Assembly (NCBI RefSeq): GCF_035967765.1
Contig: NZ_JAYWIT010000001.1
DNA: 64,000 bases
Source: Conexibacter stalactiti
Lineage (GTDB): Bacteria; Actinomycetota; Thermoleophilia; Solirubrobacterales; Solirubrobacteraceae
Reading direction: 5' to 3' (one strand)
Made by a program: the position numbers and the translations under genes. A model generated the notes under the pieces. The model ran no database searches. It was not told the origin of the DNA and was given only the letters and a program-made list of their open reading frames with translations. The stretch's first letter is position 1, and each line of letters begins with the position of its first letter. Shown here piece by piece: positions 1 to 8,421 of this stretch.

Positions 1-1633
1 GCCCGCGCGGACGCAGCGCCCGCCGCAGCGGAGCCGCGGTCATCACGGGCGGCAGGAAGCTCGCGCCGCGGCGGTGGCGGACGGTCGCGCCGCTGTCGAG
101 CACGCGCGCGTGCAGCGGCGCCGTCAGCGCGAAGGCGCGGCCGGGGTCGGCGGCGCCGAGCGTGACGAGATGGCGTCGGTAGAGGCCGCCGGCCGCGAGC
201 TTCGCGAGCTGCGCGCGGCGGATCGCGGCGTTGGCCGCGAGCACGTCGCCGACCTGTCTCCAGGCGGCGTCCATGTACGACTCCTGGTTCTCCTGCACGA
301 TCCGCGTGCCGAAGCCGGCGGCGACGCGATGGCGCGGATCGAGGTTGAGGTCGGCGACCCAGTTGTCGTCCGGTCTCACCGGCGTGCCGTCGCGCTCGCG
401 CAGCAGCCGCTGCTGGAGCGCGTGCCAGCGGCCGTAGAGCGGCATCGTCACGACCGGGTCGTCAGGCTGCTCGCCGATGCCGGCGGCGGCGTTCGCGTCC
501 GGCACCGGCACGTGTGCGTAGTCGTCGGCGAGGTTGATCGCGTCGGCCATCGCCTGCTGGAACGGGTGCGGCGGTCTGCCCTCGCTGGTCGCCCACACGT
601 CGAACGCTCTGCGTCTGGCGACCTCGTCCGCGCTGAGCGACTCGTCGGGGATCCGCAGCGCGCCGCCGAGCTGGAGGATCCCGCCCAGTCTCGGGCTGAG
701 GATCCCCGGCAGGCCGGAACCGGGTCTCTGCACGTCGAGCGGCCGCACGCCGACGCGCGGGTCGATCGGCTTCGGCTGCAGCAGCCGCACGAGCGACTCG
801 AAGTCCTGCAGCTCGCCGGTGCGGAAGCGCCAGCGGTGGTAGACGGGCAGCAGCTCCGGCACGGGCCGGCCTCTGTACTCCTCCCACGCGGAGGCGGTCG
901 CGTACGGCGCGAGCGCCGGGTCGAGCCCGAGCCCGGCGAGCCGGCCGCTCTCGAAGACCGGCACGACGAACGCCTCGTAGCCGACGTTGGCGCTCAGCCG
1001 CCGCGGGCAGACGATCCGCGAGCAGGCGAGGTCGGGGTTGCTCGCGAGCGCCGATCTCAGCCGCGGCAGCACCGCGGCCATGTCGGTCGAGCGCATCTCT
1101 CTCGCGCTTCTGGCGAGGTCTCTGTTGACGTGCACGTGCGCCCACGCCCACAGGTCGCCGGCCGGCGGCAGCGCGCTCGGGTCGAGCACCGCGATCGCGG
1201 ACAGCGGCGCGCCCTGCACGGCGCGCTCCTGGAACTCGCCGTCGGCCAGCACGACGAGCGCGATCCACGGCCGAAGTCTCATTCTGCTGCCGTCGGGCGC
1301 GGCCGGGGTGTAGCGCCACGGCAGGTCCTCGTCGTAGAACTCGACGTGCGGCATGTAGTTGGGCTCGTACGCCGTCACGAGGTTGCGCGGCTCGACGCGC
1401 ACGATCGCGCGCGCGTCGAGGCCGACGACGTCGCCGGGACCGAAGATCTGCACGTCGCGTCTGACCGTCTGTCTCAGCGTCGTCGAGCCTCTGACCGGCT
1501 CGCCGGTCAGCTGCAGCTCGACGCCGACGGTCGCGCGCGCTCTGACGCTTCTGTCGAAGTCAGCGGCGGTGACGGTGTTCGCGATCCCGTGGCGCAGCCA
1601 CGGCAGGAACGAGTAGGTGCCGAGATCGGTCAT
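1..1633 (-). CDS. conserved hypothetical protein, C-terminus beyond window edge
   Basis: I do not recognise the family. The minus-strand frame from the ATG at 1633 stays open to base 1, giving about 544 visible residues that begin MTDLGTYSFLPWLRHG. It has no signal peptide and no obvious membrane segment, is rich in Trp, Pro and Asp, and contains the segment YEPNYMPHVEFYDEDLPWRY around residues 87-106. Its ATG overlaps the stop of the DUF6603 gene (ATGA, 1630-1633), so it is the fourth gene of the tyrosinase operon and is probably made together with those proteins. About 19 arginines use AGA, as in its neighbours. The long plus-strand ORF across this stretch is arginine-rich low-complexity and reads as a shadow. 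Existence of the gene is well supported; its role is unknown. Confidence 0.8.
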   Translation of the reverse strand, partial: MTDLGTYSFLPWLRHGIANTVTAADFDRSVRARATVGVELQLTGEPVRGSTTLRQTVRRDVQIFGPGDVVGLDARAIVRVEPRNLVTAYEPNYMPHVEFYDEDLPWRYTPAAPDGSRMRLRPWIALVVLADGEFQERAVQGAPLSAIAVLDPSALPPAGDLWAWAHVHVNRDLARSAREMRSTDMAAVLPRLRSALASNPDLACSRIVCPRRLSANVGYEAFVVPVFESGRLAGLGLDPALAPYATASAWEEYRGRPVPELLPVYHRWRFRTGELQDFESLVRLLQPKPIDPRVGVRPLDVQRPGSGLPGILSPRLGGILQLGGALRIPDESLSADEVARRRAFDVWATSEGRPPHPFQQAMADAINLADDYAHVPVPDANAAAGIGEQPDDPVVTMPLYGRWHALQQRLLRERDGTPVRPDDNWVADLNLDPRHRVAAGFGTRIVQENQESYMDAAWRQVGDVLAANAAIRRAQLAKLAAGGLYRRHLVTLGAADPGRAFALTAPLHARVLDSGATVRHRRGASFLPPVMTAAPLRRALRPRG

Positions 1634-4600
1634 GCCGCCACCTCGAAGGCCGGGATCACGTGGACGGCGGCGCCGGGGTTGGCGGCGAGGTGCGCGGCGA
1701 GCGCGTCCTGCGCCTGCGCCTCGCTCGCGAAGGCCGTGCCGACGGCGCTGTTGTCCTGCTGGGAGGCGACGGTCCAGCCCTCGTCGCCGACGGCGATCTT
1801 GTCGGCCGGGGCGAACGGGTCGTGCTGGTCCTTGATCGCCTGCGACAGCGGCGAGCGGGCGATCGCGCAGCCGGCGAGGAAGTGCACGAACAGCGTCGAG
1901 GGGAAGGCGTGGAAGCGGATCCGCCGCCGCTGGAAGGCGGTGTCGATCGTCGACAGCTCGTAGCGATTGACGCGCTTGACGAGCGCGCCGGAGGCGATCT
2001 CCTGGCCGGCCGGCGTCAGCTCGATCCCGCCGTGCTCGCGCTCGAACGCCGGCTTGCCGAGCTTCTCGGCGTCGGCCATGTCGCGGTACTGCGCGGGTGC
2101 GAACTGCTCGCTGACGTCGGCGCGCTTGGCGAGCCCTCTGCCGGCCGCGACCGAGAAGCGCTTCGCGTCGGCCGCCTTGCGGTTGCCGACCTTGTCGATC
2201 GTGAGGTCGAGCGGCACGGCCCGCTGCGTCACCTGCAGCGCGCCGAGCGGGTGCAGCACGAGCAGGTCCTCGGCCGCTCTGCCGGGGTCGAGTCTGCGCA
2301 GTGAGACGAGCAGGTTGCTGGGCGCCGGCGGCAGCGCCTTCCAGCCCTCCGCCTTCTGCAGCTCGGCCGCCAGCAGCGGCAGCACGTCGACCGGCTCCAG
2401 CTGGGTGTCGCGCGCCTCGCCCCAGGTGACGTCGAAGTCGACGTCTATGTCGAAGAAGAGGATCGATATCGAGCCGGTGCCGCGTGCTCGCCACGGCGTC
2501 GGCCCCTCCAGCGACATCCGCACGCTGATGCTGAACAGCCCTATCCCGAAGACCTTCACCGAGAACGACGCCGAGACCTCGATCACGAAGTGGAAGGGCG
2601 AGAACTGGAACAGCGCGTCGAAGCCGATCGAGCCCTGCACGTTGAGCGCGGAGAAGCCGAAGAACAGCTCCGCGCGGGCGCCGAACTGGACCGTGTTGGA
2701 GGTGACGGCGAAGTAGCCCTCGACGCGGACGCGCGCGACGGCGGTGTTGATGATGTTGACCGCGATCCGTCTCGGGATCGGGACCGGCAGCGGCGGCGGG
2801 TCGAAGCGCGGGTGGAAGCCGCCGACGCTGAGCACGAAGGTGGCGTCGTCGCCGAACTGCGCGACGACCGCTATCTCCCCTTCTATCGTCAGGAAGAGGA
2901 CGCGTGAGTCGAACAGCGAGGCGAAGAAGTAGACGCGCTTCTTGTCGAACTCGATCGCGCCGGCGAAGTTGACCTGGATCACGACGACCGCGACCTGGTC
3001 GGCCGGCAGCGCGATCCGCAGCACCCCGATTATCGCGAGGTTGCCGGGGATCTCGATGATGATCCCGAGCGCCAGCGAGACGAGCGTCGGCGTCCCCCAG
3101 CCGAGCTTCGCCATCGGCCCGATCAGGAACTTGCCGTTCTCCGGCGGGAACAGCGTGCGCAGGTCGCTGATGATCTTCGGCGCGTTCGCGATGACGTCTC
3201 TCGGGAACATCACCGAGTTGATCGCGCCGGTGCGGACGCCCTCCATCAGCGGCTGCAGCCGCATCGTGCGGTTGAGCCCGAGCAGGCCGCCGACGCCGAT
3301 CAGCGTGAAGCCGAAGCCGAGCTGTATGCCGCTGCCGAACTCGGCCGTGATGATGATCAGCAGCGAGAAGCCTCTGGAGCCGTCCGGCATTCTCGTGTTC
3401 AGCAGCCCTATCGCCTTCAGCGACAGGAAGCTCGCGAAGGTCAGCTCCAGGGCGCCCGCGTACTCGCCTCTCTCGTTGTCGAAGAAGAGGTAGCCGCCGC
3501 CCTTCACGACGCCGGCGTCGATGGCGAGGCCGATCCCCTTCGGCGGCTTGAAGCCGAGCGCGACGTTGAGCGGGCCGAGGTCGCCTCTGGCATCGCCGAA
3601 TCTGAGCGTGACGGCGAGCCCGAACTGCTCGACGACGGCGGTCAGCGGGCCGAGCATCGCTCTGCCGGTCACGCCGGCGCCGATCTCGACGCCGCCGCTG
3701 CCGGCACCGAGCGCGAGCGTCAGCGTGCTGATCTCCGCCGGGCCGAGGTTGAGGTTGAGCGGGATCGTCCACTCGAAGCCGCCCGAGCCCTCGAAGTGCA
3801 GGCCCGATCTCGACGACCACACGACCGCGCCGCCCAATTCGAAGCGCAGCGGGTTGGTGCCGATCAGCTTGCCGAGGAAGCCGTCGGCCTCCGAGGTCTG
3901 GATCACGATCGCGAGCTTCGGCGTCTGCCCGCCCTCGGGCGTGCCGGTGCCGAGCCGGACCGTCAGCTCGGGGTCGGCGAGCTGGCCTCTGACGCCGACG
4001 CCGATCTCGGCGCCGCCGGCCTCGAGGCGGAAGCCGCCGGGGTCGCCGACGAGGATGAACGGTCTCGGCGGTCTCGCCGCGACGCGCACCTCGGCATCGA
4101 GCGACGCTCTGCCGACGTCGGCGAACAGCTCGACGCCGCTGGGCCGTATCTCGGCGCCGAGCACCGCGTCGAGGTCGAAGCCGCCGCGCACCAGCAGCCG
4201 CACGAGCGCGTCGGAGGAGCCGCTGCCGCCGGTCAGTCTGCCGTTCGCCAGCGGCATCAGCGCGAAGCCGGCCGGCGCCGCTCTCGGCTGCCCTCTCGGG
4301 GGGATCGGCGTCAGCGCGAGCCCCAGCTCGGCGTAGACGGAGCGGTCGACGCTCGATTGCGCGATCAGCGGCACCGCGAGCGTCCGCACATCTCTCAGCG
4401 CCGGGTTGTCGTCGGCGTACCAGCGCGCGCGCTGGGGCGCGGTGGGCGGCGTCGTGCGCGCGGGGATCCGCAGCGCGCGCAGCGTCTGCCCGAGGATCTC
4501 GTCGAGCAGCGCGTGGTTGAAGCTCGCGCCGCCCCAGCCCCACACCTCGCGGATCAGTCTGTCGGGCTCGCCGATCACGCGCGGCAGCCGGTCCCAGCGG

Positions 4601-5109
4601 ATGTTCCAGCGCTCGTACGGCATCCGCCCGGCGCCTCTGGGCGTCTCGACGGTGATCTCCGCGAGGCCGCTCATCCGCAGCAGCGCGAAGGCGATCGGCT
4701 GCGCCCGCTCGACGTGCTTGAGCAGCAGGCTGTCGGCGAGCGCGACCCCTATCTCCTGCCAGAAGGCGGCGCTGTTGAGCGGCGCCGGCAGGCCGCCGGT
4801 CGGCGGTGCCTGCGAGAGCGCCTTGAAGGCGTCGATCAGCCCGACGAGCGCCTCCCGCAGCGAGTTCGCCAGCGCCGGGCTCGGCGTCGAGCCGCCGGTC
4901 TCCAGCTGCTGCGCGACGGCGAGCGCGGCGTCGAAGGCGGGACCGATCGCGAAGGCGGTGCGGATCGCTCCCATCGCGCCGGGCGACGCTCTCACCTCCC
5001 AGCCGAGGTCGGCGAAGAACTCGGCCAGCATCGTCTCGTTGGTGAGCGCGTTGTCGATCGGCTCCAGCGCGCAGCGGACTCCGGCGGCGATGTCGGCGAT
5101 CCCGGCCAT
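1630..5109 (-). CDS. DUF6603-type large beta-rich protein
   Basis: This 1159-residue protein looks like the DUF6603 family, which has no established function that I know of. The recognisable core (about residues 470-930) is a long series of alternating hydrophobic strands, including GLAIDAGVVKGGGYLFFD, then ERGEYAGALELTFASF and FGFTLIGVGGLLGLNRT, which suggests a very large beta sheet or barrel. The N-terminal 220 residues are mainly helical. The last 50 residues form a small alpha/beta unit ending HVIPAFEVAA. There is no signal peptide. It starts three bases after the tyrosinase stop and its stop overlaps the start of the next gene, so it is firmly inside the operon. Family assignment is from memory of the motif and was not searched. 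Confidence 0.75.
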   Translation of the reverse strand: MAGIADIAAGVRCALEPIDNALTNETMLAEFFADLGWEVRASPGAMGAIRTAFAIGPAFDAALAVAQQLETGGSTPSPALANSLREALVGLIDAFKALSQAPPTGGLPAPLNSAAFWQEIGVALADSLLLKHVERAQPIAFALLRMSGLAEITVETPRGAGRMPYERWNIRWDRLPRVIGEPDRLIREVWGWGGASFNHALLDEILGQTLRALRIPARTTPPTAPQRARWYADDNPALRDVRTLAVPLIAQSSVDRSVYAELGLALTPIPPRGQPRAAPAGFALMPLANGRLTGGSGSSDALVRLLVRGGFDLDAVLGAEIRPSGVELFADVGRASLDAEVRVAARPPRPFILVGDPGGFRLEAGGAEIGVGVRGQLADPELTVRLGTGTPEGGQTPKLAIVIQTSEADGFLGKLIGTNPLRFELGGAVVWSSRSGLHFEGSGGFEWTIPLNLNLGPAEISTLTLALGAGSGGVEIGAGVTGRAMLGPLTAVVEQFGLAVTLRFGDARGDLGPLNVALGFKPPKGIGLAIDAGVVKGGGYLFFDNERGEYAGALELTFASFLSLKAIGLLNTRMPDGSRGFSLLIIITAEFGSGIQLGFGFTLIGVGGLLGLNRTMRLQPLMEGVRTGAINSVMFPRDVIANAPKIISDLRTLFPPENGKFLIGPMAKLGWGTPTLVSLALGIIIEIPGNLAIIGVLRIALPADQVAVVVIQVNFAGAIEFDKKRVYFFASLFDSRVLFLTIEGEIAVVAQFGDDATFVLSVGGFHPRFDPPPLPVPIPRRIAVNIINTAVARVRVEGYFAVTSNTVQFGARAELFFGFSALNVQGSIGFDALFQFSPFHFVIEVSASFSVKVFGIGLFSISVRMSLEGPTPWRARGTGSISILFFDIDVDFDVTWGEARDTQLEPVDVLPLLAAELQKAEGWKALPPAPSNLLVSLRRLDPGRAAEDLLVLHPLGALQVTQRAVPLDLTIDKVGNRKAADAKRFSVAAGRGLAKRADVSEQFAPAQYRDMADAEKLGKPAFEREHGGIELTPAGQEIASGALVKRVNRYELSTIDTAFQRRRIRFHAFPSTLFVHFLAGCAIARSPLSQAIKDQHDPFAPADKIAVGDEGWTVASQQDNSAVGTAFASEAQAQDALAAHLAANPGAAVHVIPAFEVAA

Positions 5110-5112
5110 CGC

Positions 5113-6429
5113 TCAGGGGCTGACGTTCAACCCGAACGGGAGCGGGTCGGTGTCGTAGGTGTAGCCGGCCGGTCTGCCGCGGACGACGAGTCTGGTGTGG
5201 TCGAGCACCTGCGCCGGCGTCACCAGCTCTGCGCCGATCCACGGCGGCATCGGCTCGTTGAGGCCGTGCGGGCGTCTGCCGGCGCTGCCGATTCTCAGCA
5301 CGTCGACCGGATAGTTCTGGCCGGGGTGCTGCGCCTGCCACTGCGCCCACAGGCGGTCGATGTTGCAGTGGTGCATGAAGAAGACGGGGTCGTCGGGCGA
5401 GGTGCCCGGCAGCATCGAGCCGCCGACCCAGACGTGGACGCGGTTGTGCACATCGATGTCGCCGCTTCTGCTCGCCCACCCTTCGAGGATGTTGCGGAAG
5501 CTGCTGGTCGTGTTGATGCCCGGCCGTCTGTCGCCGCTTCTCAGCGATCTGATCGTGACCGGCGTCCCGATCGCGGTGAAGGCGCCCTCCAGCCGCGCGT
5601 CGTCGGCGCTGCCGTTGACGGGGCTGACGTAGGTGCGGTAGCCGGTCGCGGTGCCTCTCGCCGCGGCCGGCGGCGAACTGACGACGATCGCGTTGAAGGC
5701 GTTGGCGGGCGCACAGCCGCCGCCGACGCAGACGGCGGTCGGCGGTGACGGGCGCGTCTCGCCGGCGCCGTTCATGTAGGTCGTGACGACCTGATAGATC
5801 CCCGGCGCGAGCGTGCCGCCGGCGGCGCCGGTCGCGCTCGGCGCGGGCGGCTGCGAGACGCCGGTCGCGTACCCCATGCTGTCGTCGAACGGTCTCGTGT
5901 CGTAGCCCTCGGCGAGCATTGCGTCGGCGACGGTGGCCTTCGTCGGCAGCGACGCGATCGAGCCGCCGAAGGCGCGCACGAGGTTGCCGGCGCCGCCGAC
6001 CGTTCTCCATCTGCCGCTGGCGGCGGCGAACGGGCCAGAGCTGACGGGCGCGCCGTCGCCGCCCATGAAGGCGTCGTCCCAGATCTGGCCGCGCTGGCGG
6101 TTGGGGGTCGTGGCGTTGTCGTTGACCCAGTCCCAGTACGGCAGCATCAGTCTGCCGTCGCCGCCCTCTCTGCGGTCGGCCTCCTGCAGGTCCTGCTCGA
6201 AGCGCGCGAGAAAGTAGCGGTGCCACGGACCGAAGGCGGGGCCGCGATGGGCGGGGTTCTCGTCGACGATGTCGGGGGGCGGGACGTCCGGCGCCGCGAG
6301 CGCGTGCATCTCCGGGTACTGGTCGTATCTGTACGCGGCCGCTCTGTCTCTCTTCATCCGCAGCAGCGCTCTGACGAACCGCTCCCGCTCGGCGGGCGTC
6401 ATCTTGTTCTGGTTTCTACGATCTGCCAC
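5113..6429 (-). CDS. tyrosinase family copper enzyme with internal insertion
   Basis: Type-3 copper oxidase that in this family hydroxylates and oxidises phenols to quinones. The CuA site is H42, H61 and H70, with H61-x8-H70 in HRGPAFGPWHRYFLARFE. The CuB site is H328, H332 and H353/H354 in DVHNRVHVWVGG and DPVFFMHHCNIDRLW. Bacterial tyrosinases are usually near 280 residues; this one has 438. The extra length lies mainly at about 190-305, between the two copper sites, and resembles an Ig/Fn3-like beta sandwich (APGIYQVVTTYMNGAG onward). No signal peptide is visible. The start overlaps the end of the small caddie-like gene by 14 bases. The copper ligands make the assignment firm; the natural substrate is unknown. 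Confidence 0.92.
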   Translation of the reverse strand: MADRRNQNKMTPAERERFVRALLRMKRDRAAAYRYDQYPEMHALAAPDVPPPDIVDENPAHRGPAFGPWHRYFLARFEQDLQEADRREGGDGRLMLPYWDWVNDNATTPNRQRGQIWDDAFMGGDGAPVSSGPFAAASGRWRTVGGAGNLVRAFGGSIASLPTKATVADAMLAEGYDTRPFDDSMGYATGVSQPPAPSATGAAGGTLAPGIYQVVTTYMNGAGETRPSPPTAVCVGGGCAPANAFNAIVVSSPPAAARGTATGYRTYVSPVNGSADDARLEGAFTAIGTPVTIRSLRSGDRRPGINTTSSFRNILEGWASRSGDIDVHNRVHVWVGGSMLPGTSPDDPVFFMHHCNIDRLWAQWQAQHPGQNYPVDVLRIGSAGRRPHGLNEPMPPWIGAELVTPAQVLDHTRLVVRGRPAGYTYDTDPLPFGLNVSP

Positions 6430-6757
6430 GGAGGACCCCCTGGTCGATCAGCTGCACGATCTCGCGCGCGGCCTGCTCGACCGACGCGAAGCGCTGGAAC
6501 GGCAGCGCGTGCAGGTGGAACCAGCCGGCGGGCACGGCGTGCGCCTCGAAGCGAGCGCCGTCGACCTCGATCACGACGACGCCGGGCGGCGGCTGGTCGC
6601 CGGCGTCGACCGACGCGACCGCCTCGCCGGCGTGGTGATCGCCCGGCAGCTCGTCGCCGGCGAAGAAGCCGCGAAACGGTCTCGGCCGCTCGTCGCCGAG
6701 GATGCGGACGCGATGCCCGTCGATCGTCATCCTGCGCGTGCCCCTGCCGCTGCTCAC
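6416..6757 (-). CDS. tyrosinase caddie (MelC1)-like small protein
   Basis: A 113-residue protein if the GTG at 6757 is used, or 104 from the ATG at 6730. The C-terminal half, VVIEVDGARFEAHAVPAGWF followed by HLHALPFQRFASVEQAAREI, has the pattern of the Streptomyces tyrosinase cofactor MelC1: a short strand, a turn, a His/aromatic segment and a closing helix. In that family the caddie loads copper into apo-tyrosinase and shields the active site. Position immediately before a tyrosinase, with translational overlap, supports this. It lacks the Tat or Sec signal seen in many MelC1 proteins, which matches the signal-less tyrosinase. Sequence similarity is weak, so this rests on pattern plus context. 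Confidence 0.55.
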   Translation of the reverse strand: MSSGRGTRRMTIDGHRVRILGDERPRPFRGFFAGDELPGDHHAGEAVASVDAGDQPPPGVVVIEVDGARFEAHAVPAGWFHLHALPFQRFASVEQAAREIVQLIDQGVLRGRS

Positions 6758-6818
6758 GGCGCCGGCCCCCGAATCGCGTGAAGTCCGCGGATCCCGATCT
6801 CCGCGGTTGACGGCGAGG

Positions 6819-6848
6819 ACGCTACGGCGGGTTCGCCGCGGCTGTCAA
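6819..6848 (-). promoter_or_regulatory. putative promoter of the tyrosinase operon
   Basis: On the minus strand TTGACA (6848-6843) is followed after 18 bases by TAGCGT (6824-6819), which fits a housekeeping promoter of the TANNNT actinobacterial type. Transcription would begin near 6812, about 55 bases before the GTG at 6757. The -35 box also forms one arm of an inverted repeat, CGGTTGAC (6804-6811) with GTCAACCG (6844-6851), that could bind a regulator. Confidence 0.4.
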
Positions 6849-6914
6849 CCGGTTTCTGGACTTCTGCGCGCCAATTATTTGACCGACGGTGAGCGGGGCG
6901 AGTAGAAACCAGCC

Positions 6915-7526
6915 ATGGGGTATGAGCTGAGGGGGCGGTTCTTCGAGGCGTGCGACTGCTCGGTGCCCTGCCCGTGCTGGTTCGAGCAGGAGCCCGACGA
7001 GGACGAGTGCACCGGCCTGATCGCGTGGCAGATCGAGCGCGGCACGATCAACGGCTTCGACGTCGCGGGGCTGACGGTCGTCAGCCTCTCGCAGCACGGC
7101 GGCCACCGTGAGCGGCCGCAGCACCTGCACATGGCGCTCGTGGTCGACGAGCGCGCCGATGACGGCCAGTTCCAAGCGCTCAGCGACGCCTTCACCGGGC
7201 AGCTCGGCGGGCCGCTCGGCGAGCTGGCGAGAATGGAGGAGGAGGGGCCGCAGCTGATCGAGCGGGCGCCGGTCTCCTTCACGACCGACGGCCGCGCGAC
7301 GCAGCTGCGCGTCGGACCGCGCGTGCTGGTCGAGTCGGAGCTGCTCGTCGGTGCCAACGGCCGCACGATCACGATCAACGACGGCGTGCTCGCCAACCTG
7401 CTGGGACCGATCGGCGAGGCCGGCCGCGCCCGCACCTTCGAGCTGGAGCTGCCGGCGACGCCGAAGATCGACGCGGTCGCGCGCTCGACGACGAGCGGCC
7501 GCTTCGGCTACGCGCACGAGGTCTGA
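6915..7526 (+). CDS. DUF1326 domain protein
   Basis: A 203-residue DUF1326 protein. The N-terminus carries a dense cysteine motif, EACDCSVPCPCWF (about residues 12-24, C-x-C-x3-C-x-C), that looks able to bind a metal; a His-rich stretch (QHGGHRERPQHLH) follows. No signal peptide. It is followed three bases after its stop by a DUF2182 membrane protein, and these two families are commonly neighbours. The gene is divergent from the tyrosinase operon, with 157 bases between. Function of the family is not established; metal handling is inference from the cysteines and the copper-enzyme neighbour. Confidence 0.85.
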   Translation: MGYELRGRFFEACDCSVPCPCWFEQEPDEDECTGLIAWQIERGTINGFDVAGLTVVSLSQHGGHRERPQHLHMALVVDERADDGQFQALSDAFTGQLGGPLGELARMEEEGPQLIERAPVSFTTDGRATQLRVGPRVLVESELLVGANGRTITINDGVLANLLGPIGEAGRARTFELELPATPKIDAVARSTTSGRFGYAHEV

Positions 7527-7529
7527 CGC

Positions 7530-8297
7530 GTGGGCCGCGCGGCGCCGCGGCTGCTCGGCGCGCACGCCTTCGCGGCCGCGCTCGCGCTGCTGGCGCTCGT
7601 CGCGCTGCTGGCGTGGGGCGCCTCGCCCTACGCGCGCTACCTCAGCCACGCCTACGAGCCGGCGAGCGCCGCCGGGCAGGCAGCCGCGATCGTTTTCTTC
7701 CTCGGCGGCTGGCTGCTGATGAGCACCGCGATGATGCTGCCGAGCGCGACCGGGCTGGTGCGCGCCTTCGACCGCCTCACGCGCAGCCGCGACGCGCGCG
7801 AGCGCCTGCGGCTGCGGCTGCTGCTGGTCGCCGGCTTCCTCGCCGTCTGGCTGCTCGTCGGCTACCTCTTCCGCGCCGCCGACCTGCTCGTGCACGCCGG
7901 CGTCGACGCGGTCGGCTGGCTCGCTGCGCGGCCCGGTCTCGTCGGCGCCGCGACGCTGGCGCTCGCCGGCGCCTACCAGTTCTCGCCGCTGAAGCAGCGC
8001 TGCCTGACGGCCTGCCGCTCGCCGCGCGCCTTCCTCGCGACCGGCTGGAGCGGCGCGCGCCCGGGCGCCGACGCGCTGCGGATCGGGATCGCCTACGGCC
8101 GCTCCTGCGTCGGCTGCTGCTGGGCGCTGATGCTGGTGATGTTCGGGCTCGGCAGCGCCAACCTCGCGCTGATGCTCGCGCTCGCGGCGACGATGACGGC
8201 CGAGCGCTTCGCGCCGCCGCGGCTGCCGATCGGCTCCGCGGTCGGCGCGCTGCTGCTGGCGGCCGCGGCCGTCGTCGCGGCCGGCGCGGTGAGCTGA
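7530..8297 (+). CDS. DUF2182 integral membrane protein
   Basis: A 255-residue membrane protein of the DUF2182 family, sometimes described as predicted metal-binding. It starts with GTG at 7530. Several hydrophobic helices are visible, with the family motifs STAMMLPSA near residue 70, YQFSPLKQRCLTACRSP near 150 and SCVGCCWALMLVMFG near 190. The conserved Met and Cys residues in or near membrane helices could coordinate a soft metal. It is almost certainly co-transcribed with the DUF1326 gene. Family assignment is strong; biochemical role is unknown. Confidence 0.87.
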   Translation: MGRAAPRLLGAHAFAAALALLALVALLAWGASPYARYLSHAYEPASAAGQAAAIVFFLGGWLLMSTAMMLPSATGLVRAFDRLTRSRDARERLRLRLLLVAGFLAVWLLVGYLFRAADLLVHAGVDAVGWLAARPGLVGAATLALAGAYQFSPLKQRCLTACRSPRAFLATGWSGARPGADALRIGIAYGRSCVGCCWALMLVMFGLGSANLALMLALAATMTAERFAPPRLPIGSAVGALLLAAAAVVAAGAVS

Positions 8298-8421
8298 GCC
8301 GCGCCAAGCGCGCCGGCCGGGCCCCGCCCCGCCCGCCACCTGCTCAAGAAGCGCGCCCGCGCGGCCGATTCACCAAGTCGCAACATCTTCCAGGCCCCCT
8401 TGGCAGCAGAGGACGACGACG

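Noticed and set aside
3796..5748. 650-residue plus-strand ORF across the DUF6603 and tyrosinase genes
   Set aside because: Arg/Ala/Gly-rich low-complexity protein with no domain; it is the antisense shadow of two well-supported genes.
1..6757. Extracellular contractile injection or phage-tail cluster
   Set aside because: The large beta-rich protein suggested it, but there are no sheath, tube, baseplate, spike or ATPase genes in the window.
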